60,800 nt of DNA, taken from positions 1-60,800 of the forward strand of contig JAFLEI010000040.1 of assembly GCA_017301975.1 (NCBI GenBank), given 5' to 3'. Below the pieces are notes generated by a model. That model saw only the letters and a list, made by a program, of their open reading frames with translations. It searched no databases and had not been told where the DNA came from. Numbering within the stretch: the first letter of the stretch is position 1; each line of letters begins with the position of its first letter. Shown piece after piece: positions 7,157 to 16,368 of the stretch. The stretch is from Verrucomicrobiota bacterium (GTDB taxonomy: Bacteria > Verrucomicrobiota > Verrucomicrobiia > Verrucomicrobiales > Verrucomicrobiaceae). A program made the position numbers and the translations under genes.

Positions 7157-8767
7157 ATGACTCCCATCCTTGCCCGCGTTCTGCGGTTCCATCTCACCCT
7201 CCTCTGCGGCTGCGCGACTCTGCTTGAGACGCATGCTGCCGACACGCCTGCCTCTGCCAAGCCCAACGTGCTCTTCATCGCGATTGATGATCTTCGGCCT
7301 GAACTCGGCTGCTACGGCAACCAAGAAGTCAAAACGCCTCATCTCGATCAACTTGCGAGCACGGGGCTGCGCTTTGATCGCGCCTACACCCAGTATGCCA
7401 TCTGCGGCCCATCGCGGGCGTGCATGCTCACCGGCCTGAGGCCGGACACGCTGAAGATTGAGGAGATCGACACTTTTTTCCGCAACACGGTGCCCGATGT
7501 CGTGACGCTGCCGCAGCATTTCAAAGCGAATGGCTACACGTCGCTGTATGTGGGCAAGGTTTTCCATGCCGGACAAACCGACGACGCCATTTCCTGGAGT
7601 CACAAGGTCAAGGAGCTGCCCAAGGGCCAGGAGTACAAGCTGCCGGAGAGCATCGCCACCGCGAAAAAGCGGCGGGAGGAATCCGAGGCCAGGTATGGCA
7701 GGAGCGCACAACTCCAAGGCATGGGAGCGGGACCCGCCTGGGAAGGTGCCGACGCTGGCGATAGCGAGTACCCAGATGGCCGGACTGCTGATGCCGCCAT
7801 CGCGACCTTGCGCGAGCTGAAGGGGAAACCTTTCTTTCTCGGCGTGGGCTTCGTGAAGCCGCATCAGCCTTTCGTCGCACCGAAGAAATACTTCGACCTC
7901 TACGATCCGGCGAAGCTGACGCTGACCGACACACCGAATCCGCCGCAGGATGCGCCGAGCATCGCGAGGCACAGCTCCTTTGAACTGCGCACCCGCACGC
8001 TGGTGCCGACGAGCGGCCCGATTGATGAAGGCACCAGCCGCGAACTGCTGCGTGCCTACTATGCCTGTGCGAGCTTCGTGGATGCGCAGATCGGCCGCGT
8101 GCTCGCTGAGCTGGACGCCCTCGGTCTGCGCGAGAACACCATCATCGTCGTCTGGGGTGACCATGGGTGGCATCTCGGCGAGTATGGCATCTGGGGCAAG
8201 GCGACCAATTATGAAGTCGCCACACGCGCACCTCTCATCGTGAGCGCACCGACCATGGCCGCCCAAGGGAAGGGCACCCGGGCGCTTGTTGAGTTTGTCG
8301 ATGTGTATCCCACGCTTTGCGAGCTGGCGCACCTGCCAGTGCCTCAAGCGCTCGAAGGCAAAAGCTTTGTGCCACTGCTCACGGACCCCGAGCAAAAATG
8401 GAAAGGCGCCGCCTTGAGCCAGTTCCCATCACCCGCCTTGCGTGAGTGGGCTGCACGGCCGCTTTCGCCGGCCATGCGCGGCACCTACTTCGGCCCTGTG
8501 ATTGAAGCGGTGGAAGCCAGGCTCAAACAGGAGCATGGTGCGCGTTACGATGCGGATCTTTTCAACAACCATCTCATGGGCTACAGCATCCGCACGGATC
8601 GCTACCGCTACACTGCCTGGCTGGACCGTCGTGATCCGAGCCTTGACCCCCTTGCCGAAGAACTCTACGACCACGAGACCGATCCACACGAGACCGTGAA
8701 CGTAGCGAAAGTAAATCCTGAGATCACACAAGCGCATCTGAAGCAGCTGCGGGCGCAGTTGAAATGA
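7157..8767 (+). CDS. Secreted sulfatase, iduronate-2-sulfatase-like
   Basis: A 536-residue type I sulfatase with an N-terminal signal peptide ending near THAAD. The formylglycine motif is CGPSR with the modified cysteine at C83 (ICGPSRACMLTG). Metal-binding residues are seen in FIAIDDLRPELG and VVWGDHGWHLGEYGIWGKATNYE, the latter typical of the iduronate-2-sulfatase branch. It hydrolyses sulfate esters, probably on a polysaccharide, in the periplasm or at the surface, and needs a formylglycine-generating enzyme encoded elsewhere. The ATG at 7157 is preferred to the GTG just before it because of the fixed 9-nt spacing from motif A. Its stop overlaps the longest form of the downstream cytochrome frame, and an operon through to the GH16 gene is likely. 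Confidence 0.9.
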   Translation: MTPILARVLRFHLTLLCGCATLLETHAADTPASAKPNVLFIAIDDLRPELGCYGNQEVKTPHLDQLASTGLRFDRAYTQYAICGPSRACMLTGLRPDTLKIEEIDTFFRNTVPDVVTLPQHFKANGYTSLYVGKVFHAGQTDDAISWSHKVKELPKGQEYKLPESIATAKKRREESEARYGRSAQLQGMGAGPAWEGADAGDSEYPDGRTADAAIATLRELKGKPFFLGVGFVKPHQPFVAPKKYFDLYDPAKLTLTDTPNPPQDAPSIARHSSFELRTRTLVPTSGPIDEGTSRELLRAYYACASFVDAQIGRVLAELDALGLRENTIIVVWGDHGWHLGEYGIWGKATNYEVATRAPLIVSAPTMAAQGKGTRALVEFVDVYPTLCELAHLPVPQALEGKSFVPLLTDPEQKWKGAALSQFPSPALREWAARPLSPAMRGTYFGPVIEAVEARLKQEHGARYDADLFNNHLMGYSIRTDRYRYTAWLDRRDPSLDPLAEELYDHETDPHETVNVAKVNPEITQAHLKQLRAQLK

Positions 8768-8832
8768 CCAGCAGGCTTGTTGGTAAAAGGGAAAAAAGAC
8801 AGACACGCAGAAGCCGCCGACTCCACGAATCG

Positions 8833-10839
8833 ATGAAATCCAGCCCGACGAAAACCAAGAGGTCGCGACCAGCGACTCGACTCCTCAGCGCCTTGCTGGT
8901 GATGGCAGCGTGCATGCCTGCTCATGCCGTTCCGCAAACCGGGCTGCCCGCATTCCTGGAAAAGCACTGCGAGTCCTGCCACAATCCCAAGAAGACGAAG
9001 GGAAAAGTAGACCTCAGTGAGATGGTGAACTCGTCTGGCAAGACGGACTCGGAGCTGCTGATCATGATGCTGGATGTGCTCAAGGGTGGTGACATGCCAC
9101 CGGAGGACGAGCCGCAGCCGTCAGCGGGTGAAAAGGCCGTAGCTCTCGATGCGCTCAATGTCCTGCTGCTGAGCAGCGCCGCCGCACCGGGGCGTGGCAA
9201 TCTTGTCGATCACAAGACACTCTTCACCGAACCCACCGTGCGGCGGGCTGCCACGCCTGCGCGCCTGTGGCGCATGAGCCCGCACATTTTCATGCAATAC
9301 GCGAACGGTCTCACCCGCAGCCGGATGATGAACACCGATGGGGGGCGGGAAGGCGGCGATGGCATGCATCCCGCGTTTGCCTACATGACGCCGCTGCACA
9401 CATTTCGTGACGCGGCGGGGATTCATCTGTTTGAGGACGCGACGAGTGAGCTTCTTTTCGATGCCTGCTGGGAGGTCGCTGGAAGGCAGCTCAGCGAGAA
9501 AGGCAAAGGAATGAAGCCCAAGGCAATCCGAGCCATCTTGATGGCAAATCCGCCGACGCCGCAGATGTGGACGGACGCGATTCAGACCCAGTTCGATCTC
9601 ACCATCCGGCGGGAGGCGAACGCGGAGGAGGTATCGGGTTTGATGGCGTTGGGTGAAAAAACTCTGAAGGACACCGAAGTCGTCACCGCTGTGCAGACCG
9701 TGCTCGCCACCATTCTGCTGCGCCCGGATGCCGTCTATCGCTACGAAATTGGGCGTGGGGTGCCGGATGCCTTGGGTCGGGTGCGTTTGGCGGATGAGGA
9801 GGTGGCGCGGGCAATATCTTTCGCCTTGACCGACTCGGGTCCAGACAAGGAAATGCTCGCCGCGTTAAAGGCGGGCGAACTCGCGAAGAATGAAGGCGTG
9901 CTGGCGCAGGTGAACCGCCTGCTGAATGACAAGGTGTCGCAGCCTCGCATGGTGCGTTTCTTCCAGGAATACTTCGAGTATCCGCGCGTGGTTGAGGTCT
10001 TCAAAGACAAGTCGTATCCGACCTTCATCCTCGCGGAACAACGGATCACGGATGCAGATCGCCTGGTCACTTACATCCTCGATGAGGACCGTGCCGTGCT
10101 GCGCCGCCTGCTGACTGAGGATAAACTTTTCGCGATTTCCGACGGCGGCCTCGGCAACGCCTTCTTCAAATCCGTCGTCCAAAAAAGCTACCTGCCCGAC
10201 TACGACATTCCCAGTGACTGGGACTGGAAAGGCAGTCAGCCGGTGAAGCCGGCCGTGGGCCGCCGCTCGGGCATGCTGACCAATCCCGTCTGGCTGTTGA
10301 CGTTTTCGGACAATGAGAAGAACCAGGCCATCCAACGCGGGCGCTGGATCTACATGAAGCTCCTCGGTGGCAACATCCCGGATACGCCGATCGGTGTGGA
10401 TGCGGTGCTGCCTGAAGCTCCGCACAAAACCCTTCGCGAGCGAATGGAGGTGACGCGCCTGGAATACTGCTGGCGTTGTCATCAGCACATGGACCCGCTG
10501 GGGCTGCCGCTGGAGCAGTTCAATGATTTTGGACGCTGGCGCGATACCGAGGTCGGCAAGCCGGTCGTGACGACGGGTGAGATCGATATTGGCGATCCCG
10601 CGCTCGATGGCCCGGTCCAAGATCCTTATGAGATGATGACGCGTCTGGCCGCTTCTGAGCGAGTCGAGCAGGTCTTCACACGTCATGTGTTTCGCTATCT
10701 CCTCGGTCGTAATGAAACGCCCGATGACGCGCCAACGCTCATCGATGCACACCGCGCTTACAGCAAGGCCGGCGGCAGCTTCCGCGCACTCGTCGCATCG
10801 ATCCTCACGTCCGATTCCTTTCTTCTCCGCACTCGCTAG
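8833..10839 (+). CDS. DUF1592/DUF1588/DUF1585-type planctomycete cytochrome c protein
   Basis: From the ATG at 8833 the product has a basic N terminus and signal peptide (LLSALLVMAACMPAHA), a heme motif CESCH near residue 40, and the C-terminal blocks typical of DUF1588/DUF1585: RRSGMLTNPVWLL, RGRWIYMKLLGGNIPDTPIGVDAV, then a second CxxCH (CWRCHQHMDPLGLPLEQFN) and the terminal FRALVASILTSDSFL. The middle is shorter than in full members and DUF1587 is not obvious. These are thought to be exported heme proteins of unknown substrate, found almost only in Planctomycetota and Verrucomicrobiota. The DUF1552 gene follows after 12 bp, the usual partner. An upstream in-frame ATG (8764) overlaps the sulfatase stop but adds only a basic stretch. 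Confidence 0.8.
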   Translation: MKSSPTKTKRSRPATRLLSALLVMAACMPAHAVPQTGLPAFLEKHCESCHNPKKTKGKVDLSEMVNSSGKTDSELLIMMLDVLKGGDMPPEDEPQPSAGEKAVALDALNVLLLSSAAAPGRGNLVDHKTLFTEPTVRRAATPARLWRMSPHIFMQYANGLTRSRMMNTDGGREGGDGMHPAFAYMTPLHTFRDAAGIHLFEDATSELLFDACWEVAGRQLSEKGKGMKPKAIRAILMANPPTPQMWTDAIQTQFDLTIRREANAEEVSGLMALGEKTLKDTEVVTAVQTVLATILLRPDAVYRYEIGRGVPDALGRVRLADEEVARAISFALTDSGPDKEMLAALKAGELAKNEGVLAQVNRLLNDKVSQPRMVRFFQEYFEYPRVVEVFKDKSYPTFILAEQRITDADRLVTYILDEDRAVLRRLLTEDKLFAISDGGLGNAFFKSVVQKSYLPDYDIPSDWDWKGSQPVKPAVGRRSGMLTNPVWLLTFSDNEKNQAIQRGRWIYMKLLGGNIPDTPIGVDAVLPEAPHKTLRERMEVTRLEYCWRCHQHMDPLGLPLEQFNDFGRWRDTEVGKPVVTTGEIDIGDPALDGPVQDPYEMMTRLAASERVEQVFTRHVFRYLLGRNETPDDAPTLIDAHRAYSKAGGSFRALVASILTSDSFLLRTR

Positions 10840-10851
10840 CACACGCCCCGC

Positions 10852-12231
10852 ATGAAACCGCATCCCATACATCGCCGTCAGTTTCTCAGCAGGCTCACGC
10901 TCGGTGCGTCAGCGCCACTGCTCGGCCCATTGCTCGAACAAATTGCGGGAGCTGCCGAGGGCGAGCTGCCGCCGCTGCGCTTTCTCTTTGTCGTCGAGGG
11001 CAACAGTCTGCCGCCCTTGCAGATCCATCCTGAGGGGATTCCTTTTGTTGAGCGCGAGAACCGGAACAAGTTCTCGGACACACCGCTGGCGTCTCTGAAG
11101 CTGCCAGTCAGTCTTCAGCCGGTGGAAGCCTATCGCGACCGGCTGACCATCGTGCAGGGACTCTCAGGACGGATGTGCACAGGCGGACACTCCTCCGACC
11201 ACGGCACGCTGGGCTGCTATGCTGCCAACAACGGGCGCAATGTCCTGGGTGCCACCGTGGATGGCGTGCTGGGCACCAAGTTTCCTGGCGTCTTCCGCAA
11301 TGTTGTGCTGGGTATTTCCAGCAACCTCACCAAGCCGGTGGACTTCAACCTCAGCGCCTCCGGTCCGGGACGCAGTCTTGCCACCCTTTACGACCCCAAG
11401 ATTGCTTACAGCCGGCTGTTTGGCAGCGTGGCGGACGGCAAGGCGCGTGGCGAATTTGTGGCGCGGCAGAACATCCTGGATCACATGCGCGGCGACATCA
11501 AAAAGGCGCAGCGGGAGCTGGGTGGCATCGAGAAAGTGAAGCTCGACACTTATCTGGAGTCGTTTGAATCGCTCGGCACGCGGTCAAGCCGCCTGATCGA
11601 ATTGCACGACAAGATCAAGGATGTCGCGCCCACTTTGGACGACAAGTTTTCGTCGCTCGAACCCACGGATCAACTCGACGCGCACTTCGCGATGGCCACC
11701 GCATCGCTCATTGGCGGACTGAGCCACTGTGCGACCATTGCCTCCGGGGTCGGCTTTCCGAACATGAACGTGACCTTCGGAGGTCTCGGCATCACCCGTC
11801 ACAAGCACATCCTCGGTCATGCGCTTTACAGCCAGGATGACCCTACCGCATGGGTGGAATGCGAGAAGATCCGCGCCTTTCACTTCGGTCTCATCGCCCG
11901 CACCATGGATGCCCTGGGCAAAGTTCCAGAAGGCGACGGCACAATGCTCGACCGCACCGTCATCGTCTATCTGAGCGACGGCGCAGAAACCCATCACAGC
12001 CGCTGCTTCGAGTGGCCCATGGTCATTCTTGGACACGGCGGCGGACGTTTAATCAAAGGCGGTCACTATCTGCAATACCCTGACTACGGCATACCCGGCC
12101 ACCGCACGATGAACACGATGTTCAACACCCTGCTCCACGCCGCCGGCGCTCCCCGCGACGACTTTGGCAACCTGGACCCCACCCTTGATGTCGCGATGCA
12201 TCGTGGACCGCTGGCTGAGATGCTCGCATGA
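10852..12231 (+). CDS. DUF1552 protein, Tat-exported
   Basis: 459 residues with a twin-arginine signal (HRRQFLSRLTLGASAPLLGPLL). DUF1552 features include LRFLFVVEGNSLPP, a GGHSSDHGTLGCY block near residue 105, LDRTVIVYLSDGAETHHSRCFEWPMVILGHGG, and a C-terminal GHRTMNTMFNTLLHAAGAP. The fold is related to the alkaline phosphatase/DUF1501 group, but no activity is established. DUF1552 genes are regularly paired with DUF1592/DUF1588 cytochromes, exactly as here (12-bp gap). Tat export implies folding, perhaps with a cofactor, before secretion. Probably co-transcribed from the motif A promoter at 7123. Confidence 0.85.
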   Translation: MKPHPIHRRQFLSRLTLGASAPLLGPLLEQIAGAAEGELPPLRFLFVVEGNSLPPLQIHPEGIPFVERENRNKFSDTPLASLKLPVSLQPVEAYRDRLTIVQGLSGRMCTGGHSSDHGTLGCYAANNGRNVLGATVDGVLGTKFPGVFRNVVLGISSNLTKPVDFNLSASGPGRSLATLYDPKIAYSRLFGSVADGKARGEFVARQNILDHMRGDIKKAQRELGGIEKVKLDTYLESFESLGTRSSRLIELHDKIKDVAPTLDDKFSSLEPTDQLDAHFAMATASLIGGLSHCATIASGVGFPNMNVTFGGLGITRHKHILGHALYSQDDPTAWVECEKIRAFHFGLIARTMDALGKVPEGDGTMLDRTVIVYLSDGAETHHSRCFEWPMVILGHGGGRLIKGGHYLQYPDYGIPGHRTMNTMFNTLLHAAGAPRDDFGNLDPTLDVAMHRGPLAEMLA

Positions 12232-12266
12232 GTTGTACCTATGCTCCCCGTTTTGACATTCTAACG

Positions 12267-13160
12267 ATGAAAACTAAACGCCTGATACTCCTCGCCAACC
12301 TGTTGATCGGGATGCTGGATGCCACTGCTGCGGAACCAGCTCAATCCAATGCCAACAACCCGGTGGGCCAAACTGGCCAGTGGGTGGCGAGACCCGCGTT
12401 CTCCGATGAGTTCGACGGAACTGATGCCGACCCGCAGAAGTGGACCACCAAAGTGGGAAGCTGGGGACCGTGGACTTGGGATGAGAAGAACGCCTTGGTG
12501 AAGGACGGCAGGCTCGTGCTAAGCATGACATACGAGCCACATACGCGAAAAAGCGGCCCGCCAATTTTCTACAAGTCCGGTATCCTCCGTTCGAAGTTAC
12601 AGCGAACCTACGGCTATTACGAGGCAAGGATCAAAGGCTGCAGTCTTTTTCCAGGTGCTTGCCCTGCCTTTTGGATCTTCAGCGATGGCAAGGCCACCAC
12701 AGGCGAGGTGCGGTACTGCGAGATCGATTTTGTGGAATTGCAGATGAACGAACTGAATCGCGAAACGATGGTGCGTGACTCGGTTCAACAAATCGACATG
12801 AACCTTCATCTGCGGCTCGCTGACAAGGAGGGTAACGTGAAGTGGGTCAGACCTGGGATTGACCCCGCGCTGTGCAAGAATGCCTGGACAGCTCCTTGGG
12901 ACCCGCGCGAGGATTTTCATATCTATGGCTGCGACGTCACGCCGGAAACGATCATTTGGTATGTCGATGGCAAAGAAGTCGCCCGGAAACCGAATCAATA
13001 CTGGCACCAGCCGATGAACCTGACGCTCTCCCTGGGCCTGCGCCATCCGCACATCGGCTGGGTCGGGCAGGAAATGAAGCCTCAACCTAAGGCCGCAACG
13101 GCGGAGGGATTTCCCACATCGATGGAAGTGGACTACGTGCGTGTGTGGGAACGGAAGTGA
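12267..13160 (+). CDS. GH16 family glycoside hydrolase, secreted
   Basis: From the ATG at 12267 a signal peptide (MKTKRLILLANLLIGMLDATAA) leads into a GH16 jelly roll. The catalytic ExDxxE motif is EIDFVE with E152, D154 and E157. Other family marks are FSDEFDG near the N terminus, YGYYEARIKGC, WTAPWDPREDFHIYGCDVTPETIIWYVDGKEV, and the terminal MEVDYVRVWERK. GH16 enzymes cleave beta-1,3 or beta-1,4 galactans and glucans; the agarase/porphyranase/carrageenase branch would suit the neighbouring sulfatase, but the exact substrate cannot be read from sequence alone. The frame from 12228 overlaps the DUF1552 stop and adds no signal peptide, so 12267 is chosen. Length (297 residues) is normal for one GH16 domain. 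Confidence 0.85.
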   Translation: MKTKRLILLANLLIGMLDATAAEPAQSNANNPVGQTGQWVARPAFSDEFDGTDADPQKWTTKVGSWGPWTWDEKNALVKDGRLVLSMTYEPHTRKSGPPIFYKSGILRSKLQRTYGYYEARIKGCSLFPGACPAFWIFSDGKATTGEVRYCEIDFVELQMNELNRETMVRDSVQQIDMNLHLRLADKEGNVKWVRPGIDPALCKNAWTAPWDPREDFHIYGCDVTPETIIWYVDGKEVARKPNQYWHQPMNLTLSLGLRHPHIGWVGQEMKPQPKAATAEGFPTSMEVDYVRVWERK

Positions 13161-13447
13161 GGGTTGCACTGGGGCATATGTTTGACCAGCTTCGAGCGGT
13201 GGAGGGCTTTTTGCCGTGAGCGAAGGTCGTGTTGCGTTTCAAGTGCCTGTCAGAGATCGGCAAGCTGCGGAAATAGCGCCCTGAGCCGTCTTCCAGGGAA
13301 CACCACTCGTGCCGGTATGGGCGCATTGGTGCCGTACTCAGACAAGACAAATGGTGAAGCCTGCTGTTTGTACTTTGGGGGTCATCCCCTGACTGTTGCG
13401 TCGTCACTGGCAGCATGTCCGTAGTCTCATTTTCACCGTTTTCCGTC

Positions 13448-14392
13448 ATGAACCGCTTTCAAGAACAACTCCGCACCCACAGCGTCCCCCTTAGACGCGG
13501 CGCTTTTCAAACGCTGCAGATCAACGTGGGTCGCAAGTGCAACCAAACTTGCACCCACTGCCATGTCAATGCAGGGCCGACTCGCACGGAGATGATGGAC
13601 GAAACCACCGCGCATCGTGTGGGCGCGTGGATCATGGAGCACAAGCCCGCCACCGTGGACATCACGGGCGGAGCGCCGGAGCTCAGCGAGTTTTTCAACT
13701 ACTTCGTCGAAACCGCCCGCAGCGCAGGCGCGCATGTCATCGACCGCAACAACCTCACCATCATCGAAACAAAATCCCACGCCTACCTGCCCGAATTTTT
13801 GGCGCAGCATGAAGTGGAGGTCGTCGCATCGCTGCCGTGTTATCTGGAGGAAAATGTGGATGAGCAGCGCGGCGACGGCGTGTTTGCCAAAAGCATAAGT
13901 GCATTGAAAATACTCAACGCCGTGGGCTACGGCACCAAGCTGCCGCTCACGCTGGTCTATAATCCCATCGGCCCCAAGTTGCCGCCCAATCAGGCGGAAC
14001 TCGAAGCCGACTACAAAGAAGAGCTGGCGAAACGCTACGGCATCGTCTTCACCCGCCTGTTCACCATCACCAATCTGCCCATCGCGAGATTCGCCACCGA
14101 CCTTCGCGAGCATGGCCACTGGGACAGCTACATGGACCTGCTGGCGAACAGCTTCAATCCCGCCACGGTCGATGGCCTCATGTGCCGCAGCACCATCAAT
14201 GTCGGCATGGCTGGCGAGGTCTTTGACTGCGACTTCAACCAGATGCTCAAGATGCAGCTCAGAAATGGCAAAGACTTGTTCCTCTGGGACGTCACGCCGC
14301 AAAGTATCGGCCAATACGACATCCTCACCGCCAATCACTGCCTCGGCTGCACAGCGGGTGCGGGCAGCAGTTGTGGCGGGGCTTTGAACTGA
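13448..14392 (+). CDS. arsS: Arsenosugar biosynthesis radical SAM protein ArsS
   Basis: 314 residues with the radical SAM cluster motif CNQTCTHCH (C31, C35, C38), the DITGGAPEL block expected for SAM binding, and a C-terminal cysteine-rich tail (CLGCTAGAGSSCGG). This is the radical SAM/Cys-rich family in which some members carry selenocysteine in that tail; here it is TGT, cysteine. ArsS is known to join dimethylarsenite to the 5'-deoxyadenosyl carbon of SAM, the first committed step to arsenosugars. The ArsM-like gene lies about 5.6 kb downstream on the same strand with only cluster genes between. The start at 13448 is preferred; an in-frame ATG at 13415 would add 11 residues. Confidence 0.85.
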   Translation: MNRFQEQLRTHSVPLRRGAFQTLQINVGRKCNQTCTHCHVNAGPTRTEMMDETTAHRVGAWIMEHKPATVDITGGAPELSEFFNYFVETARSAGAHVIDRNNLTIIETKSHAYLPEFLAQHEVEVVASLPCYLEENVDEQRGDGVFAKSISALKILNAVGYGTKLPLTLVYNPIGPKLPPNQAELEADYKEELAKRYGIVFTRLFTITNLPIARFATDLREHGHWDSYMDLLANSFNPATVDGLMCRSTINVGMAGEVFDCDFNQMLKMQLRNGKDLFLWDVTPQSIGQYDILTANHCLGCTAGAGSSCGGALN

Positions 14393-14400
14393 ACACGACG

Positions 14401-15510
14401 ATGAACAAGTGGCGTGAACTGGTTCTTGTTGGCGGCGGACATACGCACGCCCTGGTGCTGCATGAGCTGGCAAAGCGTCCCCTGTATCAGACGCACATCA
14501 CGCTCATCAGCGATGTGGAGTACGCGCCCTACTCAGGCATGCTGCCAGGTCATGTGGCAGGCTTTTACACTCACGAGGAGATGCACATTGATCTGCCGAA
14601 GCTCTGCAAAAAAGCCGGCGCGGATTTTCTCCATGCCAGCGTCAACAGCATTGACCTCGATGCTCGCTGCCCGCTCGTGAACGGCCAAAAGTTGGGACCT
14701 AAGGCTGACCTCATCTCCATCAATGTCGGCAGCACGCCTGACAGCCATGGCGTCCCCGGTGTGGCGGAGTGGGCTATTCCCTCCAAGCCTGTGCCGCAGC
14801 TTCTCGCGGGATGGGAGCGCCTTAAAACGGCAGCAGAGAGCGCCGCGCAGCCGCTGCGTGTTGTCGTCGTCGGCGGGGGGGCTGGTGGCGTGGAACTCAC
14901 GCTGGCCATGCAGTTCCAGACCTGTGGCAAAGCAGACTACACCCTCGTCAACAACGGCCCACAGATCATGTCCGGCCACAACGACGGCGCGCGTGAGCGG
15001 CTCTCCGCCGTGCTCATTCAGCGCGGCGTCACCGTCATGCTTGAGAACTCTGTGACCGAGGTGAAGGCCAATGGCGTGCATTTGCAAAATGGCAGGTGGC
15101 TGCCTGCGGACTACATCTTCTGGGTCACAAGCCCCGCACCGCCAGCGTGGCTGCGGGAGAGCAGTCTGGCACTCACTGACGGTGGCTTCATCCGGGTCAA
15201 ACCCACCCTGCAAACCATTCATCATCCATGGGTGTTCGCCGCAGGTGATGTCGCCAGCATTGAAAACCAGCGCACGCCCAAGTCCGGTGTCTTTGCCGTG
15301 CGCATGGCCAAACCCCTCACTGCGAATCTCCGTGCGTTCCTTGAAAACGACCCGCTATCTCCTTTCAAGCCCCAGAAGAACTTCCTAAGCCTCATCGGCA
15401 CCGCCGATGGCAAAGCCGTGGCCTCTCACCGCTGGCTCGCCATGCACTCGCGGCTCATGTGGACATGGAAGGACTGGATCGACCGCCGTTTCATGCGGCA
15501 GTTTGGCTGA
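14401..15510 (+). CDS. FAD-dependent pyridine-nucleotide oxidoreductase (SelD-N-terminal-like)
   Basis: 369 residues with an N-terminal dinucleotide-binding motif LVLVGGGHTHALVL, a second one at VVVVGGGAGGVELTLAM, and the C-terminal FAD site VFAAGDVASI. The GGGHTH form is typical of the flavoprotein domain found fused to, or encoded near, selenide water dikinase and rSAM/selenodomain clusters. It probably moves electrons from NAD(P)H to a thiol or arsenical intermediate; the acceptor is unknown. The gene starts 9 bp after arsS ends (ATG at 14401; an upstream TTG overlaps arsS), so it is surely in the same operon. Length is that of a simple two-domain oxidoreductase. Confidence 0.8.
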   Translation: MNKWRELVLVGGGHTHALVLHELAKRPLYQTHITLISDVEYAPYSGMLPGHVAGFYTHEEMHIDLPKLCKKAGADFLHASVNSIDLDARCPLVNGQKLGPKADLISINVGSTPDSHGVPGVAEWAIPSKPVPQLLAGWERLKTAAESAAQPLRVVVVGGGAGGVELTLAMQFQTCGKADYTLVNNGPQIMSGHNDGARERLSAVLIQRGVTVMLENSVTEVKANGVHLQNGRWLPADYIFWVTSPAPPAWLRESSLALTDGGFIRVKPTLQTIHHPWVFAAGDVASIENQRTPKSGVFAVRMAKPLTANLRAFLENDPLSPFKPQKNFLSLIGTADGKAVASHRWLAMHSRLMWTWKDWIDRRFMRQFG

Positions 15511-15585
15511 AGGCCGGGCTGTCGCCAGCCAGGGTGCAAAATAGTTGGAACAAATGTCGGCTCAGTCTCTCTCATCCCTATTCCC

Positions 15586-16353
15586 ATGACACGCCAGACC
15601 TTCCTCACCGCGCTCGCGGCATTCAGTTTCATCGCTGCGCCCGCCATCGCGCAGGACGGCGGCTTTGACCACACGCACGCAGCCTTCACGGCGGTGCTGC
15701 GAAGCCAGGTCAAAAACGAAAAGGTGAACTATGCGGCGCTCAAGGCCAGCCCCGACGCACTCGGCGGCTACCTCGCCTCACTCGCCTCGGTGAAGGAGGT
15801 CGCCTTCAATGGCTGGGGGAAGAATCAGCGGCTCACCTTCCTCATCAATTTATACAACGCCGCCACGCTCAAGCTGGTGGTGGATCACTACCCGGTGAAA
15901 AGCATCAAGGACATTGGCGGCTTTCTCAAAGGTCCATGGAGTCAGCCGGTGGTGCATGTGTTTGGGCAGACGGTGACGCTTGACCACATCGAGCATGACC
16001 TCATCCGCGCCCGCTATGACGAGCCGCGCGCGCACTTCGCCCTGGTATGCGGCTCCATCGGCTGCCCGCCGCTACGCTCGGAGGCGTACGATGCCGCACG
16101 GCTCAATACGCAGCTTGATGACCAGGGCCGGACCTTCCTTGCCACGAACTCAAAGAATCGCGTCGATGCCAAAGGCGGCGTGCTTTACCTCTCGCCCATT
16201 TTCAAATGGTTCACCAAGGACTTCACCTCGAAGTCGGGCAGCGTGGAGAAGTTCATCGCACCTTATTTCAATGAGGCGGACAAAGCGGCCATCCTGAGCG
16301 GCAGGCTGCGCATCGAATACACCGAGTATGACTGGTCACTCAACAAGCAGTAA
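15586..16353 (+). CDS. DUF547 protein, secreted
   Basis: 255 residues with a signal peptide ending near AIAQDG, then the DUF547 core: FLINLYNAATLKLVVDHYPVKSIKDIG, TLDHIEHDLIR, and the conserved HFALVCGSIGCPPLR. DUF547 has a cysteine-containing conserved block and no settled function, though it is often seen with redox or metalloid genes. It follows the FAD oxidoreductase after 75 bp and precedes TVP38/TMEM64 by 15 bp, the recurrent order of rSAM/selenodomain (ArsS) clusters. A role in the periplasm is implied by the signal peptide. Confidence 0.8.
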   Translation: MTRQTFLTALAAFSFIAAPAIAQDGGFDHTHAAFTAVLRSQVKNEKVNYAALKASPDALGGYLASLASVKEVAFNGWGKNQRLTFLINLYNAATLKLVVDHYPVKSIKDIGGFLKGPWSQPVVHVFGQTVTLDHIEHDLIRARYDEPRAHFALVCGSIGCPPLRSEAYDAARLNTQLDDQGRTFLATNSKNRVDAKGGVLYLSPIFKWFTKDFTSKSGSVEKFIAPYFNEADKAAILSGRLRIEYTEYDWSLNKQ

Positions 16354-16368
16354 CTCGCCGCCACACCC

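Noticed and set aside
13390..13414. Possible motif A before arsS (GACTGTT-N11-GGCAGC)
   Set aside because: Spacing fits, but the first block matches poorly and the last base of the second block differs, and the distance to the chosen arsS start is much larger than 9 nt. Too weak to group with the three perfect copies.
13164..13424. 86-residue frame between GH16 and arsS
   Set aside because: Rich in Arg, Cys and Ser without pattern; no ribosome-binding site; overlaps the leader of arsS.
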